Shown here one piece after another: positions 36,860 through 48,566 of a DNA stretch of 64,000 nt. A program made the position numbers and the translations under genes. Each line of letters starts with the position of its first letter. Positions within the stretch are counted from its first letter, which is position 1. The stretch is from Mesoplasma entomophilum (GTDB lineage: Bacteria > Bacillota_I > Bacilli_A > Mycoplasmatales > Mycoplasmataceae), in the NCBI RefSeq assembly GCF_002804125.1, contig NZ_CP024966.1:1-64000 (forward strand), given 5' to 3'. The notes below the pieces were generated by a model. It did no database searches, was not told the origin of the DNA, and saw nothing but the letters and a program-made list of their open reading frames with translations.

Positions 36860-37967
36860 TAGAAACACTGAAAATAAATCTAAAACTCAAGAGTGATCAA
36901 AAAGTGTTAAAACTCAAGAGTGAAATAAAGAAAATAAATTCGGTGCTTCTAAAGCAACTCCAATAACTCCAGTAGTTATACAACAAGAAAAAGAAACAAC
37001 TAAAAAATCAAAAGGTTTCATTCTTAAATACGGAGCTGTGTTTAAAGGTAATAAATCAAAAAATATGGAAAAAGGTAAATTTGATTTTATCAACCAATTA
37101 ATTTGAGTTTTACCCGGTATTTTCTTTGTATGTATATTCTCATACTTTTCAATATTTATTATTTTCCAATATGGTTTAAGCGCTAATGGAGCAAATGGTG
37201 TGTTCTTATTAAGCATTAAAAATATTACTCACTTATTTACAGAACCATCAAAAGAATTTCCTATTGCGTTAAGAAATACCTTAATTTATGTTATGGTATC
37301 AGTGCCAATATCACTTATTATTGCACTTTGAACAGCAAAAGCATTAAGTAATGTTTTAAATAAAAAAGCATTTGCTTTTTTCCAATCAGCTTTTTTCTTA
37401 CCATATGTAACTTCAGCACTAGCCGTTGCTATGGCGTTTTCAATTCTTTTTGCAAGTAGTTCAGATTCACTTCTAAACCAATTATTATCGAAAATAGGAC
37501 TTAATTCTGTTGATTGAAAAGAGCCTAAGAATGCAATGATTATGTTAATTATTTATGGAGTATGAAGAATGCTACCATTTAAAATAATTATGTTTACTGC
37601 AGCTCTTTTAAGAGTTGATCAAAGATTGTATCAAGCAGCTTCAATTGATGGAGTTCCTAGATGAAAACAGTTCTGAAAAATATCAGTACCTCAAATAATG
37701 CCAGTTATTATTTACATGATTACAACAGGTATTATTGGTTCATTTAAATTTATGCCATTCGGGTTGTTCCCAACTTATGCTGATGCTGTTAAATCAGATG
37801 CTCAAACAGCAGTATACTTTATTTTCTCAAGAGTTAATGCAGCCGGAGGTGGAATTGCTTCATACGGAACTGGAGGAGCAGCCGCTATTGTATTAATGGC
37901 TATTATTCTTGTATTAACATTGGTTAATAGAAAATTAAGTAAATTCTTAAGTAAAAAATATAGATAG
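36852..37967 (+). CDS. Sugar ABC transporter permease, UgpA/MsmF-like
   Basis: This 371-residue membrane protein starts inside the ATPase gene (ATG 36852). A hydrophilic N-terminus of about 85 residues contains a repeated KTQEW block. Six hydrophobic segments follow. The EAA loop that docks on the ATPase is visible as AASIDGVPRWKQFWKISVPQI. The gene is nine bases upstream of the second permease, and together they form the channel. Confidence 0.87.
36881..36923 (+). repeat. 16-bp direct repeat in the permease N-terminus
   Basis: TAAAACTCAAGAGTGA occurs at 36881-36896 and 36908-36923, a period of 27 bases (nine codons). It encodes the repeated KTQEW, with TGA as Trp. Confidence 0.8.
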
Positions 37968-37976
37968 GAATCAGAT

Positions 37977-39203
37977 ATGAAAAATAAAAATAACTTAAAT
38001 GTAAATTCTGTTGAAGTAGTATCTATTGATTTCGACCCTAATATCATTGAAGTAGAAAATAAATCAAAAAGAACTATTCAAAAAGAAAAATATGAAAATG
38101 ACTTATTAAATATTGAAATAAAGCGAAATGAAAAAGAGCAAAAAATTATCATAACAAGATCTTGATTTAAAAGGCTTTGAATGAATTTAATGCTTTCTTG
38201 CTTTTTGAAAGTTTCAATTAAAAAAGTTAAAATAAATCACTTCTTTTATTTAAGACATGTAAAAAGAGTAAAAAATAAAACTTTAAAAATGTCTGGTGAT
38301 GTTTGGTATAAGAGAATTTGAACAAATGTTTCAGGGTATACATTCTTATTTATTATGTTAATAGTTATGCTATTCCCATTTTATTGAATGATAATCACAT
38401 CATTTAAAGATTATTCAGAAATAGATTCAGGAGTTAAAGAAACTCTATGACCAAAGCACTGAACACTTACAGCTTATAAAGATATGTTTACTTACTTGGA
38501 TTCAAACAATCAAACAAAGTCAATTCCTTTTTACAGATTCTTTACTAACTCATTGTTTATTGCATTAATGTCTACGGGTTTCTCATTAATAGTTTCTGTC
38601 ATTGCTGGATTTGCTATCTATAACTGAAGAACAAAATTTAATTATGTATTTATGATTATTATGTTTTCAATTATGATGGTTCCTGGAGAAGCTTTAATAT
38701 TGGGAAGATATTGAATTGCAGTTAAAATGCAATGGAAAAATAACTTGCTAGCTTTAGTTGTTCCGTTCATTGGGAATGTATTCACAATTTATTTAATGAG
38801 TAATGCTTTTTACGGGTTAAACAGAGATTTAAAAAGAGCAGCCAAAATTGATGGATTATCAAGTTTCCAATATTTCGTAAAAATTGCTTTACCAGCAGTT
38901 AGTGCAACAATTTTAACTTCATTCATTATTTCATTCATTGAATCATGAAACTCAGTTTTATGACCGATAACAATTATGGATCAAGACTCAAATTGAAGAA
39001 CTATTCCAATGATGTTGTATGCTTTAATGAACTTAACTGGTGATGTTAATCCAGAGATATTTAAAGCTCAAGATCCAATTAACGTTAAAATGGCAGCTTC
39101 AATCATGGCAATTTTACCAATGATTATTGTGTTTATTGTTTTCAATAAATGAATTATTAACGGACTTACAAAGCGTGATGTTGGTGGATCTTCAAAAGGA
39201 TAA
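37977..39203 (+). CDS. Sugar ABC transporter permease, UgpE/MsmG-like
   Basis: This 408-residue protein carries a hydrophilic, Lys-rich N-terminus of about 115 residues before the first membrane segment (YTFLFIMLIVMLFPFYWMII). The EAA loop reads AAKIDGLSSFQYFVKIALPAV. Ordinary members are about 280 residues, so the N-terminal extension is unusual, as in the partner permease. The frame crosses many TGA codons. A terminator follows. Confidence 0.87.
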
Positions 39204-39216
39204 TCAATTATTTGTT

Positions 39217-39241
39217 AAAGAACCTTTGTGGTTCTTTTTTT
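39217..39241 (+). terminator. Terminator of the sugar ABC operon
   Basis: Stem AAAGAACC (39217-39224), loop TTTGT, GGTTCTTT (39230-39237), then T-run. Confidence 0.86.
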
Positions 39242-39276
39242 ATTTTGTTAAAATAAAAAAAGAAAAGAGTGATTTT

Positions 39277-39594
39277 ATGCCAATCTTAAAATTTAATGGA
39301 ACAACTGAAGAGCAAATAAAAGAGTACTCAAAAAAAATAAATGAGCTTGTTGATTTGATTACTGCAAAACCAGAAACAATTCTAATGATGAACAACAATA
39401 GAAATATTTATGCTGCCGAAAATACAAATAAAAGAGTTTATGTAGAAGTTGATTGATTAGCAAGACCAGAAGAAGCTAGAATAGCATTAGTTAAGCACTT
39501 AACTGATTTTTTTGGTGGAGATGGAATAACAGTTTCTGTTAAGTTTGCAGAAATTAATAAAAATTTATATGTAAACAATAATAGAATGGGTTAA
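39277..39594 (+). CDS. DUF1904 family protein
   Basis: The 105-residue protein starts MPILKFNGTTEEQIKEYSKK. It resembles the small DUF1904 proteins of Firmicutes and Mollicutes, related in fold to tautomerases (N-terminal Met-Pro, so a Pro2 would be free after Met removal). No function is known. GAAAAGAG precedes ATG 39277; a longer in-frame extension to 39127 overlaps the terminator and is rejected. Stop TAA lies two bases before dus. Confidence 0.7.
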
Positions 39595-39596
39595 TA

Positions 39597-40574
39597 ATGA
39601 AAATAGGAAATGTTGAAATAAAAGGAAAATTAGTTCAGGGACCAATGGCAGGTGTTTCAAATCCGCCATTTCGACTAATATCAAAAGAAAAAGGCGCAAA
39701 TTTAGTATGTGCTGAAATGGTTTCTGTTGAAGGGATGACTCACAACAATAAAAAAACTTTTAGTATGTTAGCTGTTGAAAAGCAAGAACACCCAATGAGT
39801 ATGCAAATTTTTGGAAATGATGTTGAATCTTTTATTCTTGCAACTAAGTGAATTGATGAAAATGTTGATTGTGACATTATTGATTTAAATATTGGTTGTC
39901 CAGCACCAAAAGTGGCTGTTAGATCAGCTAGTGGTTCAAGTTTATTAAAAACTCCTGAATTAATTTATGATATTGTTAAAGCGGTTGTTGAAAATACATC
40001 AAAACCAGTTACAGCAAAAATTAGATTGGGTTGAGACAAAGAAAGTGTAAATGCTGTTGAAGTGTCAAAGTTAATTGAAAAAGCTGGTGCTAGTGCAATA
40101 ACAGTTCATGGAAGAACTAGAAGTGAGTTTTATTCAGGTCACGCAGATTGAGAAAAAATTAAAGAGGTTAAAGAAGCTGTTAATATCCCAGTTATTGGTA
40201 ATGGAGATGTTATTGATGGTCCGAGTGCAAAAGCAATGCTAGACTTAACTGGTTGTGATGCAGTTATGATTTCAAGAGGTTGTCAAGGTAATCCTTGAAT
40301 ATTCAGAGAAATAGCTCATTATTTAGAAACTGGTGAAGAATTAGCTAAGCCAAGTTTTGAAGAATGAAAAGAAACAGTATTGAAGCATGCTAAAATGTTA
40401 ATAGATTATAAGCAAGACGAAGGTAGTGCAATTAGAGAATTCAGAAAACATTTAACTTGATATTTTGCAGTATTGCCAAAAACAGAAATTTTAAATCAGT
40501 TAAAAGAAGAAGCAAATAAAATTAACACATTTAGTGATTTAGAAGATATCATAGAAAAGTATAAAGAGGTATAA
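39597..40574 (+). CDS. dus: tRNA-dihydrouridine synthase
   Basis: Dus is a flavoprotein that reduces uridines in tRNA D-loops. The 325-residue protein has the TIM-barrel start LVQGPMAGVSNPPFRL, then CAEMVSVEG, IDLNIGCPAPK with the catalytic cysteine, ITVHGRTR and VMISRGCQGNPW. TGA codes Trp several times. It starts immediately after the DUF1904 gene and lysS starts one base after its stop, so the three are one operon. Confidence 0.94.
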
Positions 40575-40575
40575 A

Positions 40576-42075
<1,500 letters not shown>

Positions 42076-42089
42076 TATTTTTGAAAAAT

Positions 42090-42117
42090 AAAACAAACCT
42101 TAATTGGTTTGTTTTCT
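42090..42117 (+). terminator. Terminator, lysS / nagB-like gene
   Basis: Stem AAAACAAACC (42090-42099), 6-base loop, GGTTTGTTTT (42106-42115). The A-run on one side and T-run on the other suggest it serves both convergent genes. Confidence 0.82.
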
Positions 42118-42837
42118 TTATGCATTTGCAATGCTGTTTGCTTCTTCGTCTAGAATAAGAGTAAAGAATGGATGCAGTGTTAAAATTGTTGAAGGAACTT
42201 TTTCAATAATTGGACCATTAATAATTTGATCAATAACCTCAGCTTTTCCTTTTCCGTTTGCAATCATAATTATATTTCTAGCAGCCATAATATCTCTAGG
42301 GCCCATTGTTACGAACTGATCATGAAATAATTTCATATCCAATTTTGGAACACTTATATTGCCTTCTAAATCAGAGTTATTTATAAGTCTTGTTTTGTCG
42401 CCAAATTTTGTAACACCAGACATGTTTCCACAAAAATGACCATCAATCCCAATTCCTAAAAGAACTAAGTCTAGACCACCATCTTTATATAATTTATCCA
42501 TATGTTCTTTATAATTTAGAACATTTAATCTATGAATATTTTCTTGCTTGATTTTTGCTTTACTGAAAAGCAGTTCTTCCAAATCTTTACTTGTAATACC
42601 TGTTGAAAGATCATTTCTGAAAGGTACTTCGTCAAAGTTATAGAAATGTATTTTGTCTAAATATGTAAGCTGATTTAAAATGCTTATTATTTTTGCATAG
42701 AACAGCTTTGGACTATTACCCCCAGTAACAGAAACATTTATTCGTTCTTTATGCTTATTTTTTTCAAGTACGTCTATAAAAACTTCAATTGTTTTATTGG
42801 TCATGCTTTCGTAATCTTTTTCTTTTAGTATTTTCAT
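42118..42837 (-). CDS. NagB-like glucosamine-6-phosphate deaminase/isomerase family
   Basis: The family converts glucosamine 6-phosphate to fructose 6-phosphate and ammonia; a close branch is 6-phosphogluconolactonase. The 239-residue minus-strand protein (ATG 42837) has VSVTGGNSPKLFYAKI (phosphate loop), YNFDEVPF in place of LDEY, and the catalytic GIGIDGHFCGN region. The spacing fits NagB length. It is divergent from RpiR no. 2, suggesting amino-sugar or related sugar metabolism and common control. The exact reaction is not proven. Confidence 0.75.
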   Translation of the reverse strand: MKILKEKDYESMTNKTIEVFIDVLEKNKHKERINVSVTGGNSPKLFYAKIISILNQLTYLDKIHFYNFDEVPFRNDLSTGITSKDLEELLFSKAKIKQENIHRLNVLNYKEHMDKLYKDGGLDLVLLGIGIDGHFCGNMSGVTKFGDKTRLINNSDLEGNISVPKLDMKLFHDQFVTMGPRDIMAARNIIMIANGKGKAEVIDQIINGPIIEKVPSTILTLHPFFTLILDEEANSIANA

Positions 42838-42903
42838 ATGTTAACCTCTTTGTATATAATTAAATATAAGTTTTAATTTAATGAAATGTGTAAAAAACAT
42901 TTT

Positions 42904-42923
42904 TTAGTAAACAACTTTACTAA
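42904..42923. promoter_or_regulatory. Candidate RpiR operator
   Basis: Perfect inverted repeat TTAGTAAA, spacer CAAC, TTTACTAA, lying 27 bases before RpiR no. 2 and 67 bases from the nagB-like start. It could control both divergent genes. The half-site recurs before PTS no. 2. Confidence 0.55.
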
Positions 42924-42949
42924 TCTAAAATTTATTTTTAAGGAGTATT

Positions 42950-43672
42950 ATGGAAAATTTTTACGAAAAATTAGAGTATTTATCAAAGGGTTATGTTGAT
43001 TCAGCTTATAAAAATATGTCAGTAAGCTTATTAGCATCAATTAGAAATGGAAATTTTAAAAAATCAAAGGAATTAGCTAAAGAATGTTTTGTGAGTGAAT
43101 CGACTGTCACAAAGTTTAGTAAATACTTGGGGTTTTCTGGATATAGAGAAATGATATTCATTTTAAAAGAAGATCATGATTCTTTTTTTGCAAAAAAGAT
43201 ATCTAAAAAAAATAAGAATTTTTCTAGCTTAATAGAATGGATATCATTGCAGGATAAATTTATTGATCAGTTATGCAAAGCAATTAAAGTAAAGAATGTA
43301 CAAGTTAATATTTTTTGCTCTTATCAGCTTGAAGAGTCTGTTAGCTTATTGAATAAATTACTACTGTCATTTGACATAGACTCTAAAATACTTTATCAAA
43401 ATGTTTTGTTTGCTAACACAAAAATTTCAAAGCCATCTGTTAACATTATTTTTTTCTCTGGAAGAGATAATGAAACTTTGGAAATATTTTTGAAAGAAAT
43501 AAATAAAAATAAAAAACAAATTAAAAACTTTTTAGTTATTAGTGAAAAACAAAAAAATAAAGTTAAATTTGAATGTGAACAAATACAATTTAGTCAGGAT
43601 CATTCTTTCATTAATAGAAATTTGTCTGTTATGATGATGTGCCATGAAATAGCAAATAAATTGGTATTATAA
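42950..43672 (+). CDS. RpiR/MurR-family transcriptional regulator (no. 2)
   Basis: The 240-residue protein has an HTH with SESTVTKFSKYLGFSGYREM at about residues 45-65, nearly matching the HTH of the regulator at 12689. The C-terminal half is a shortened SIS-like region with IFFSGRDNETLEIF. GGAG lies 5 bases before ATG 42950. It lies between the nagB-like gene and PTS no. 3. The likely targets are these genes and perhaps the first island, since the reading heads are so similar. Confidence 0.85.
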   Translation: MENFYEKLEYLSKGYVDSAYKNMSVSLLASIRNGNFKKSKELAKECFVSESTVTKFSKYLGFSGYREMIFILKEDHDSFFAKKISKKNKNFSSLIEWISLQDKFIDQLCKAIKVKNVQVNIFCSYQLEESVSLLNKLLLSFDIDSKILYQNVLFANTKISKPSVNIIFFSGRDNETLEIFLKEINKNKKQIKNFLVISEKQKNKVKFECEQIQFSQDHSFINRNLSVMMMCHEIANKLVL

Positions 43673-43687
43673 TAAATATTAATATAG

Positions 43688-43731
43688 GCAAGTACTTTAC
43701 AGAAAGTAAGACTTGTTTTTTTTTTTTTTTT
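43688..43731 (+). terminator. Terminator after RpiR no. 2, containing a GTAAAGTACTT site
   Basis: The hairpin CAAGTACTTTAC, loop AGAA, AGTAAGACTTG is imperfect, with two extra bases in the left arm. A run of 17 T follows. The left arm includes AAGTACTTTAC, the reverse complement of GTAAAGTACTT seen before PTS no. 2. Confidence 0.75.
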
Positions 43732-43787
43732 GCATTCTCTAAAATGGTCCAAGAAATTGGAAAATATTATTGAAAGGAAATAAAAAT

Positions 43788-46364
43788 ATGGAAATAAAAA
43801 TATATGCTCCCGTAAATTGTGAAGTTAAATCTATGCAAAAATGCAGTGATCCAACTTTTGCAGAAAAAATGTTAGGTGACGGAATCGTTATTGAACCCAA
43901 GAATAATGTTTTCGCATCTCCATTTGAAAATGCAATATGTACAATGATTTTCGAGACAAAACATGCATATGGTTTTGAAGTTCAAGGTTGTGAGTTTTTA
44001 ATTCACTGTGGAATAGACACTGTTAATTTAAATGGAAAACCGTTCAAAACTAATTTACAACAAAATATGCCTGTAAAGTTAGGTGATCAAATTTTTTCAG
44101 TTGATTTAAAATCAGTTAGAGAAAATAACCTTTCAACAGAGACACCTATAATTTTTACAAGTGCAGATAAAAAATTAAAAATTAAAAACTTTGAAGAGGG
44201 AACTTATAAAAAAGGCGAATTGATTTGTGTTTTTGAGGTAACATCTGACAAAAAGGAAAAAGCTAAAATCGATAATGAAAATGAAGACGTTATTAAGTTT
44301 GAAAGTAAATATACAAAAACAGCCAAAGAGTTCATTGAACTAGTTGGTGGTAGACAAAACTTCTCTGAAGTTTATAACTGCATGACAAGACTTAGATTCA
44401 AAATTAAAAATAAGGACCTTGTTGATTCAGCTCAAATAGAAAAAAATTCTATTGTAAAAGGAATCAACTGAAATGGCTCAGAATTACAAGTTATTATCGG
44501 TGGTGAATGTTACAAAGTTAAAGACGAAATTTTAAAACTTGATAATATTCAAGTTGAAACAGCATCAGAAGGTACTGAAGAAGTTGCATATTCAACTTTG
44601 TCACAAAAAATATTTGCCGCTATTGCGGGTATTATGGCACCCAATATTCCTATATTGATGAGTGCAGGTATAATAGCTGCAATTTATTCAATATTGAATA
44701 CTATTGGTGTAACAGTAGATCTGGGCAGTGGAGATAAAACAATTGAAGCAGATATGCTGTCATTAATATTATATGTATTATCTAAAACAGGTATTTTACT
44801 AATTGGTGTGTTCTTTTGTTATAACACAACAAAATACTTTGGTGGTGACCCATTATATGGTATGTTAATAGGTCTAATATTGGCATCTAGATTTTTTATG
44901 GGAACAGGTGCTGAATCAAATGCTATAACTAAACCATCAGAATATGAGTTTGGTAAATTTATAATGGATGCACAATTCGGTTCTAGAGGATGATACTTAT
45001 TCTCAATTTCAAATTATCCAATTGTCATTAAATCTTATGAAGGTAGTGTTCTACCTTATCTAGCAGCAGGTATAATGGCTGTTTATATTGACATTTGAGT
45101 AAAAAAATGAATGCCATCAGCAATTGATATTGTATTTAGAGCAGCAATAGTTGTTGTTCTAACAGTAGTTCCAGTTTTATTTGTAATTGGACCTGCCTTA
45201 TCATTAGTCGAATTTGGTATGACATATGTTGTTAAAGGGTTAGGATACATTCCACTTGGAATAGGTGTAGGCTTATTTGCGATGGTCTGACAACCACTTG
45301 TTTTAACAGGAGTGCACGTAGGAGTTTACATGACATTATTAATTCCGTTAATGACTCAACAAGAACCAAGCATATTTTTACCTGCTGCAACTATTGCCGT
45401 ATTTGGTCAAGTAGGAGCCTGTTTAGGAGTTGCAATGCTAACTAAAAATCCGATGGAAAGAAGAGTGGCATTAGGAGCTATACCAGGAGGGATATTTGGT
45501 ATTACAGAACCCATTATTTACTCAACTAATTTACCGAAGTTGAAACCCTTCTTAGTAGGTTGTATTGCTGCCTTTGTGGGTGGAACAATTTCAGGTATTA
45601 TTGGTATTGCTCAACTTAATCCAGGTGCAGCACAAGGTTTCTTATATATTCTTGGTGTTGATGGATTGACAAACCAATTATTGCTTGCACTAATCTTTGT
45701 TATAACAGCTGCAGTTGCTTTAGGACTTATGCTCTTGACATACTCACAAAAATTAAATGAATTAAAATACTCACAAAAATTAAATAAAAAAATTGATTCA
45801 ATTTTGAAAAATACAAAATTATCAGAAAAAAATAAAAAAGAAATAAATGAAAAACTTTTAGCAATTACAGAAATGTTTAAAGAAAACAAAGAAGCATATT
45901 CAAAATATGAAAAATACATTCAAAGTATTTCAAAATTTGAAGCTTCATTAATATCACTAGAAGAAAAAGAAGAAAAACATAAAACTAAATTATTTAATAA
46001 AGTCAATAAATTAAAAAAAGCTAAAAAACAAAATGCAGATCTAATTAAAAAAGCAGTTGCTGAATTTAATTCTTATAGTTTAGAACAAGAAAAACAAAAA
46101 ATAACTGACGAAAGAGAAAATTACGTTAAAGAAAATGCTGAATTAGTTTTAATTTATGAAAAAGCTAAAAAACAAAATGAATTAACTATTCAAAAATATA
46201 TTGATTATATTCAAAAACAAGAAACAGTTTCTGAATTGGCTAATTATTCAAAGCTTTATTCAAATGCCTTAAACAGTGTTGAAATTGGATATGGTTTACA
46301 AGATAAAGTTGTTTATAAAATGCCAAAAGAATTTAAAACAAAATTGAAAAATAAAGAGGTGTAA
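43788..46364 (+). CDS. PTS beta-glucoside-type EII, domain order A-B-C (no. 3)
   Basis: The 858-residue protein has IIA (H73 in LIHCGIDTVNLNG), IIB (C198 in YNCMTRLRF) and IIC with GITEP at 571-575, followed by a coiled-coil tail of about 200 residues. ATG 43788 is chosen because the three paralogues start with the same MEI/F-K/N-x-YAPV block and AAAGGAAA lies just upstream; the TTG at 43770 is rejected. GH1 no. 3 begins one base after its stop, so import and hydrolysis are coupled. IIA places phosphate onto IIB from HPr. Confidence 0.9.
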
Positions 46365-46365
46365 T

Positions 46366-47817
46366 ATGAAATTTGAAAAAAAAGATTTTTTATGAGGAGG
46401 TGCAACTTCAGCTTCTCAAGTTGAAGGAGCATTTGATGCGGAAGGTAAATCATTAACAATTGCAGAAATGAGACCGTTCAATCCAAACCTAGATAGAAAA
46501 AGCGTAGATGAATTAAATAAATATACAAGATCTGATTATGAAAAATCAATTGATAATAAAGATAACTTACATTACCCAAAAAGAATAGGTATTGACTTTT
46601 ATCACAGATATAAAGAAGATATAGCTTTATTCAAAGAAGCAGGAATGAACATTTATAGAATGTCAATTGCTTGATCAAGAATTTTCCCTAATGGTGATGA
46701 AGCAGAACCAAATGCTGCGGGTATTAAATTTTATAAAGATGTTTTTGAAGAATGCAAAAAAAATGGAATGGAAGTAATGTTAACTATTCAACATTACGAT
46801 GTTCCATACCCAATAACAAAAAAATATGGTGGTTGATCAAACAAAAAAGTTATTGATTTGTATATCAAATTTGCAACAGTTATTATGAAAGAATACAAAG
46901 ACTTAGTTAAATATTGATTACCATTTAATGAAATAAATGTAGCTACATTAGCTCCAACAACAGGTTTAGGTATTTTTAGAGAAGACTTTAATAGTGAAGA
47001 AGACTATGTAAATGCATCATGACAAGGATTACATAATCAATTTTACGCACAAGCAAAAGTTATTGAAATAGCTAAAACAATTTCAAGCAATATTAAAATG
47101 GGGTGTATGGTTGCTAACATGACAACATACTCATCAGACTGTAACCCTGTAAATATTTGAGAAAATTTAGCAACTCAACAAATGCAAAGATACTTCTACT
47201 ATGATGTAATGGTAAAAGGAGATTATCCATCATATTCAAAAAGATATTTCAAAGAAAATAATATTAAATTTGAAACAACCTCTGAAGAAATGGAAGTAAT
47301 TAAAAATAATAATATTCAATATATTACATTTAGTTACTACATGACATCAACAATTTCAAAAGAATTAAAAGATGCAGCAGGTGGTAATTTAATGTTGGGT
47401 GGAAAAAATCCATTCTTAAAAGCAACTGAATGAGGATGACAAATTGATCCTATTGGTTTAAGAATAACATTAAATGAATTATGAGATAGATACCAACTAC
47501 CTTTATTTATTTCAGAAAATGGAATAGGTGTAATTGAAAAATTAAATGAAAATAACACAGTTGAAGATGATTACAGAATTGAATACTTATCAAAACATTT
47601 TGAGCAAATGAATGAAGCTATTAAAGATGGAGTAGATGTATTTGGTTACACAATGTGAACTCCAATTGATGTTGTCAGTTTATCAACAAATGAGATGTCA
47701 AAAAGATATGGTCTAATATTTGTTGATTATGATGATTATCATAAAGGAACAGGAAATAGATTTAAAAAGAAATCATTTGATTGATTCAAAAATTTTATGA
47801 AAACTAAAGAATTATAA
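46366..47817 (+). CDS. 6-phospho-beta-glucosidase, GH1 family (no. 3)
   Basis: The 483-residue GH1 enzyme follows PTS no. 3 by one base; GAGGTG in the end of the PTS gene is its ribosome site. It starts EKKDFLWGGATSASQVEGAF. Acid/base E189 is in PFNEIN, nucleophile E384 in ISENGIG. Same length as GH1 no. 2, and most blocks coincide, including an insert in the first 70 residues. Together with PTS no. 3 it is a complete uptake and cleavage unit for one beta-glucoside. Confidence 0.93.
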
Positions 47818-47821
47818 AAAT

Positions 47822-47850
47822 AAAACTTTCGAAAGAAAGTTTTATTTTTT
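47822..47850 (+). terminator. Terminator after GH1 no. 3
   Basis: Stem AAAACTTTC (47822-47830), GAAA tetraloop, GAAAGTTTT (47835-47843), then a T-rich tail. Confidence 0.86.
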
Positions 47851-47860
47851 CTAAATCCTA

Positions 47861-47866
47861 TATAAT
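47861..47866 (+). promoter_or_regulatory. -10 box of the hpt transcript
   Basis: TATAAT at 47861-47866 predicts an RNA start near 47873, exactly at the left arm of the riboswitch's outer repeat. Confidence 0.55.
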
Positions 47867-47873
47867 TAATTCA

Positions 47874-47998
47874 TGTAATTAACAGTATTTGTATAAGCCA
47901 ATATAATGGATTGGTGTATCTACGGCTAAACCTATTTAGTCTCTATAAGTTACTGTTTAAACTTACTTGGATCTTTCATCCCAATTCTGTTAATTACA
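47874..47998 (+). promoter_or_regulatory. Purine (guanine-type) riboswitch before hpt
   Basis: The aptamer folds as a purine riboswitch: P1 47881-47893 with 47944-47957 (one bulged base), P2 47898-47902 with 47910-47914, P3 47924-47929 with 47936-47941. Loop L2 (ending GG, 47908-47909) and L3 (CC, 47931-47932) can form the kissing pairs. The core linker GTATCTAC (47916-47923) matches GUUUCUAC apart from one base, keeping the U at the ligand-contact position before the A-C. The key pyrimidine before the 3' P1 strand is C (47943), which specifies guanine or hypoxanthine rather than adenine. An outer perfect 12-bp repeat (47874-47885 with 47987-47998) competes with P1. Downstream are hpt and a purine permease. 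Confidence 0.88.
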
Positions 47999-48027
47999 CC
48001 TAGGTAAATTTATCGAAGGGGTTTATA

Positions 48028-48558
48028 ATGGAATTTAAACATAATTTGAAATTATTAATTTCTAAAGAGGAAATTGCAAATAAGATTGCAGAATACGGCG
48101 CTTTTTATAATGAAAAGTACAAAGGGAAAACACTTTCTTTAGTAACAATTATGAATGGCTCTGTATTCTTTTTTGCCGATTTTGCAAGAACGCTAAATAT
48201 GCCAATAAAAATGGATACCATAACAGTTTCTAGTTATTCAGGAACTAAATCAAATAAAGAATTGGTGTTTCATAAAAAAATAACAAAACCAATTATTGAA
48301 GATCAACATGTTTTAATTGTTGAGGATATTATTGATTCAGGATTAACTTTGGAAAAAGTATATGAGTATATATTTTCTTTGAAACCAAAATCTTTAGAAA
48401 TACTGACTTTAGCTTCAAAGAAAAGTAATCATAAGAACTTTAAATATGAATATAGAACTTTATTTGAAGTTCCAAACATATATGTTTTAGGTTATGGATT
48501 TGAAATTGATGATCTTTATAGACAACTTCCAGAAATTTATACTTTAGAGGAAGAATAG
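48028..48558 (+). CDS. hpt: Hypoxanthine-guanine phosphoribosyltransferase
   Basis: It salvages hypoxanthine and guanine with PRPP to give IMP and GMP. The 176-residue protein has VTIMNGSVFFFADFARTL near 40-60, the PRPP motif VLIVEDIIDSGLTL, and an ending typical of Hpt (VLGYGFEIDDLYRQLPEIY). Length is as expected. GAAGGGG lies 7 bases before ATG 48028. The purine riboswitch directly upstream and the permease 8 bases downstream form a coherent salvage operon. Confidence 0.95.
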   Translation: MEFKHNLKLLISKEEIANKIAEYGAFYNEKYKGKTLSLVTIMNGSVFFFADFARTLNMPIKMDTITVSSYSGTKSNKELVFHKKITKPIIEDQHVLIVEDIIDSGLTLEKVYEYIFSLKPKSLEILTLASKKSNHKNFKYEYRTLFEVPNIYVLGYGFEIDDLYRQLPEIYTLEEE

Positions 48559-48566
48559 GTTTTAAA

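Noticed and set aside
43710-43731. Run of T as a phase-variable tract
   Set aside because: It follows a hairpin and fits a terminator tail; no gene start or frame depends on its length.
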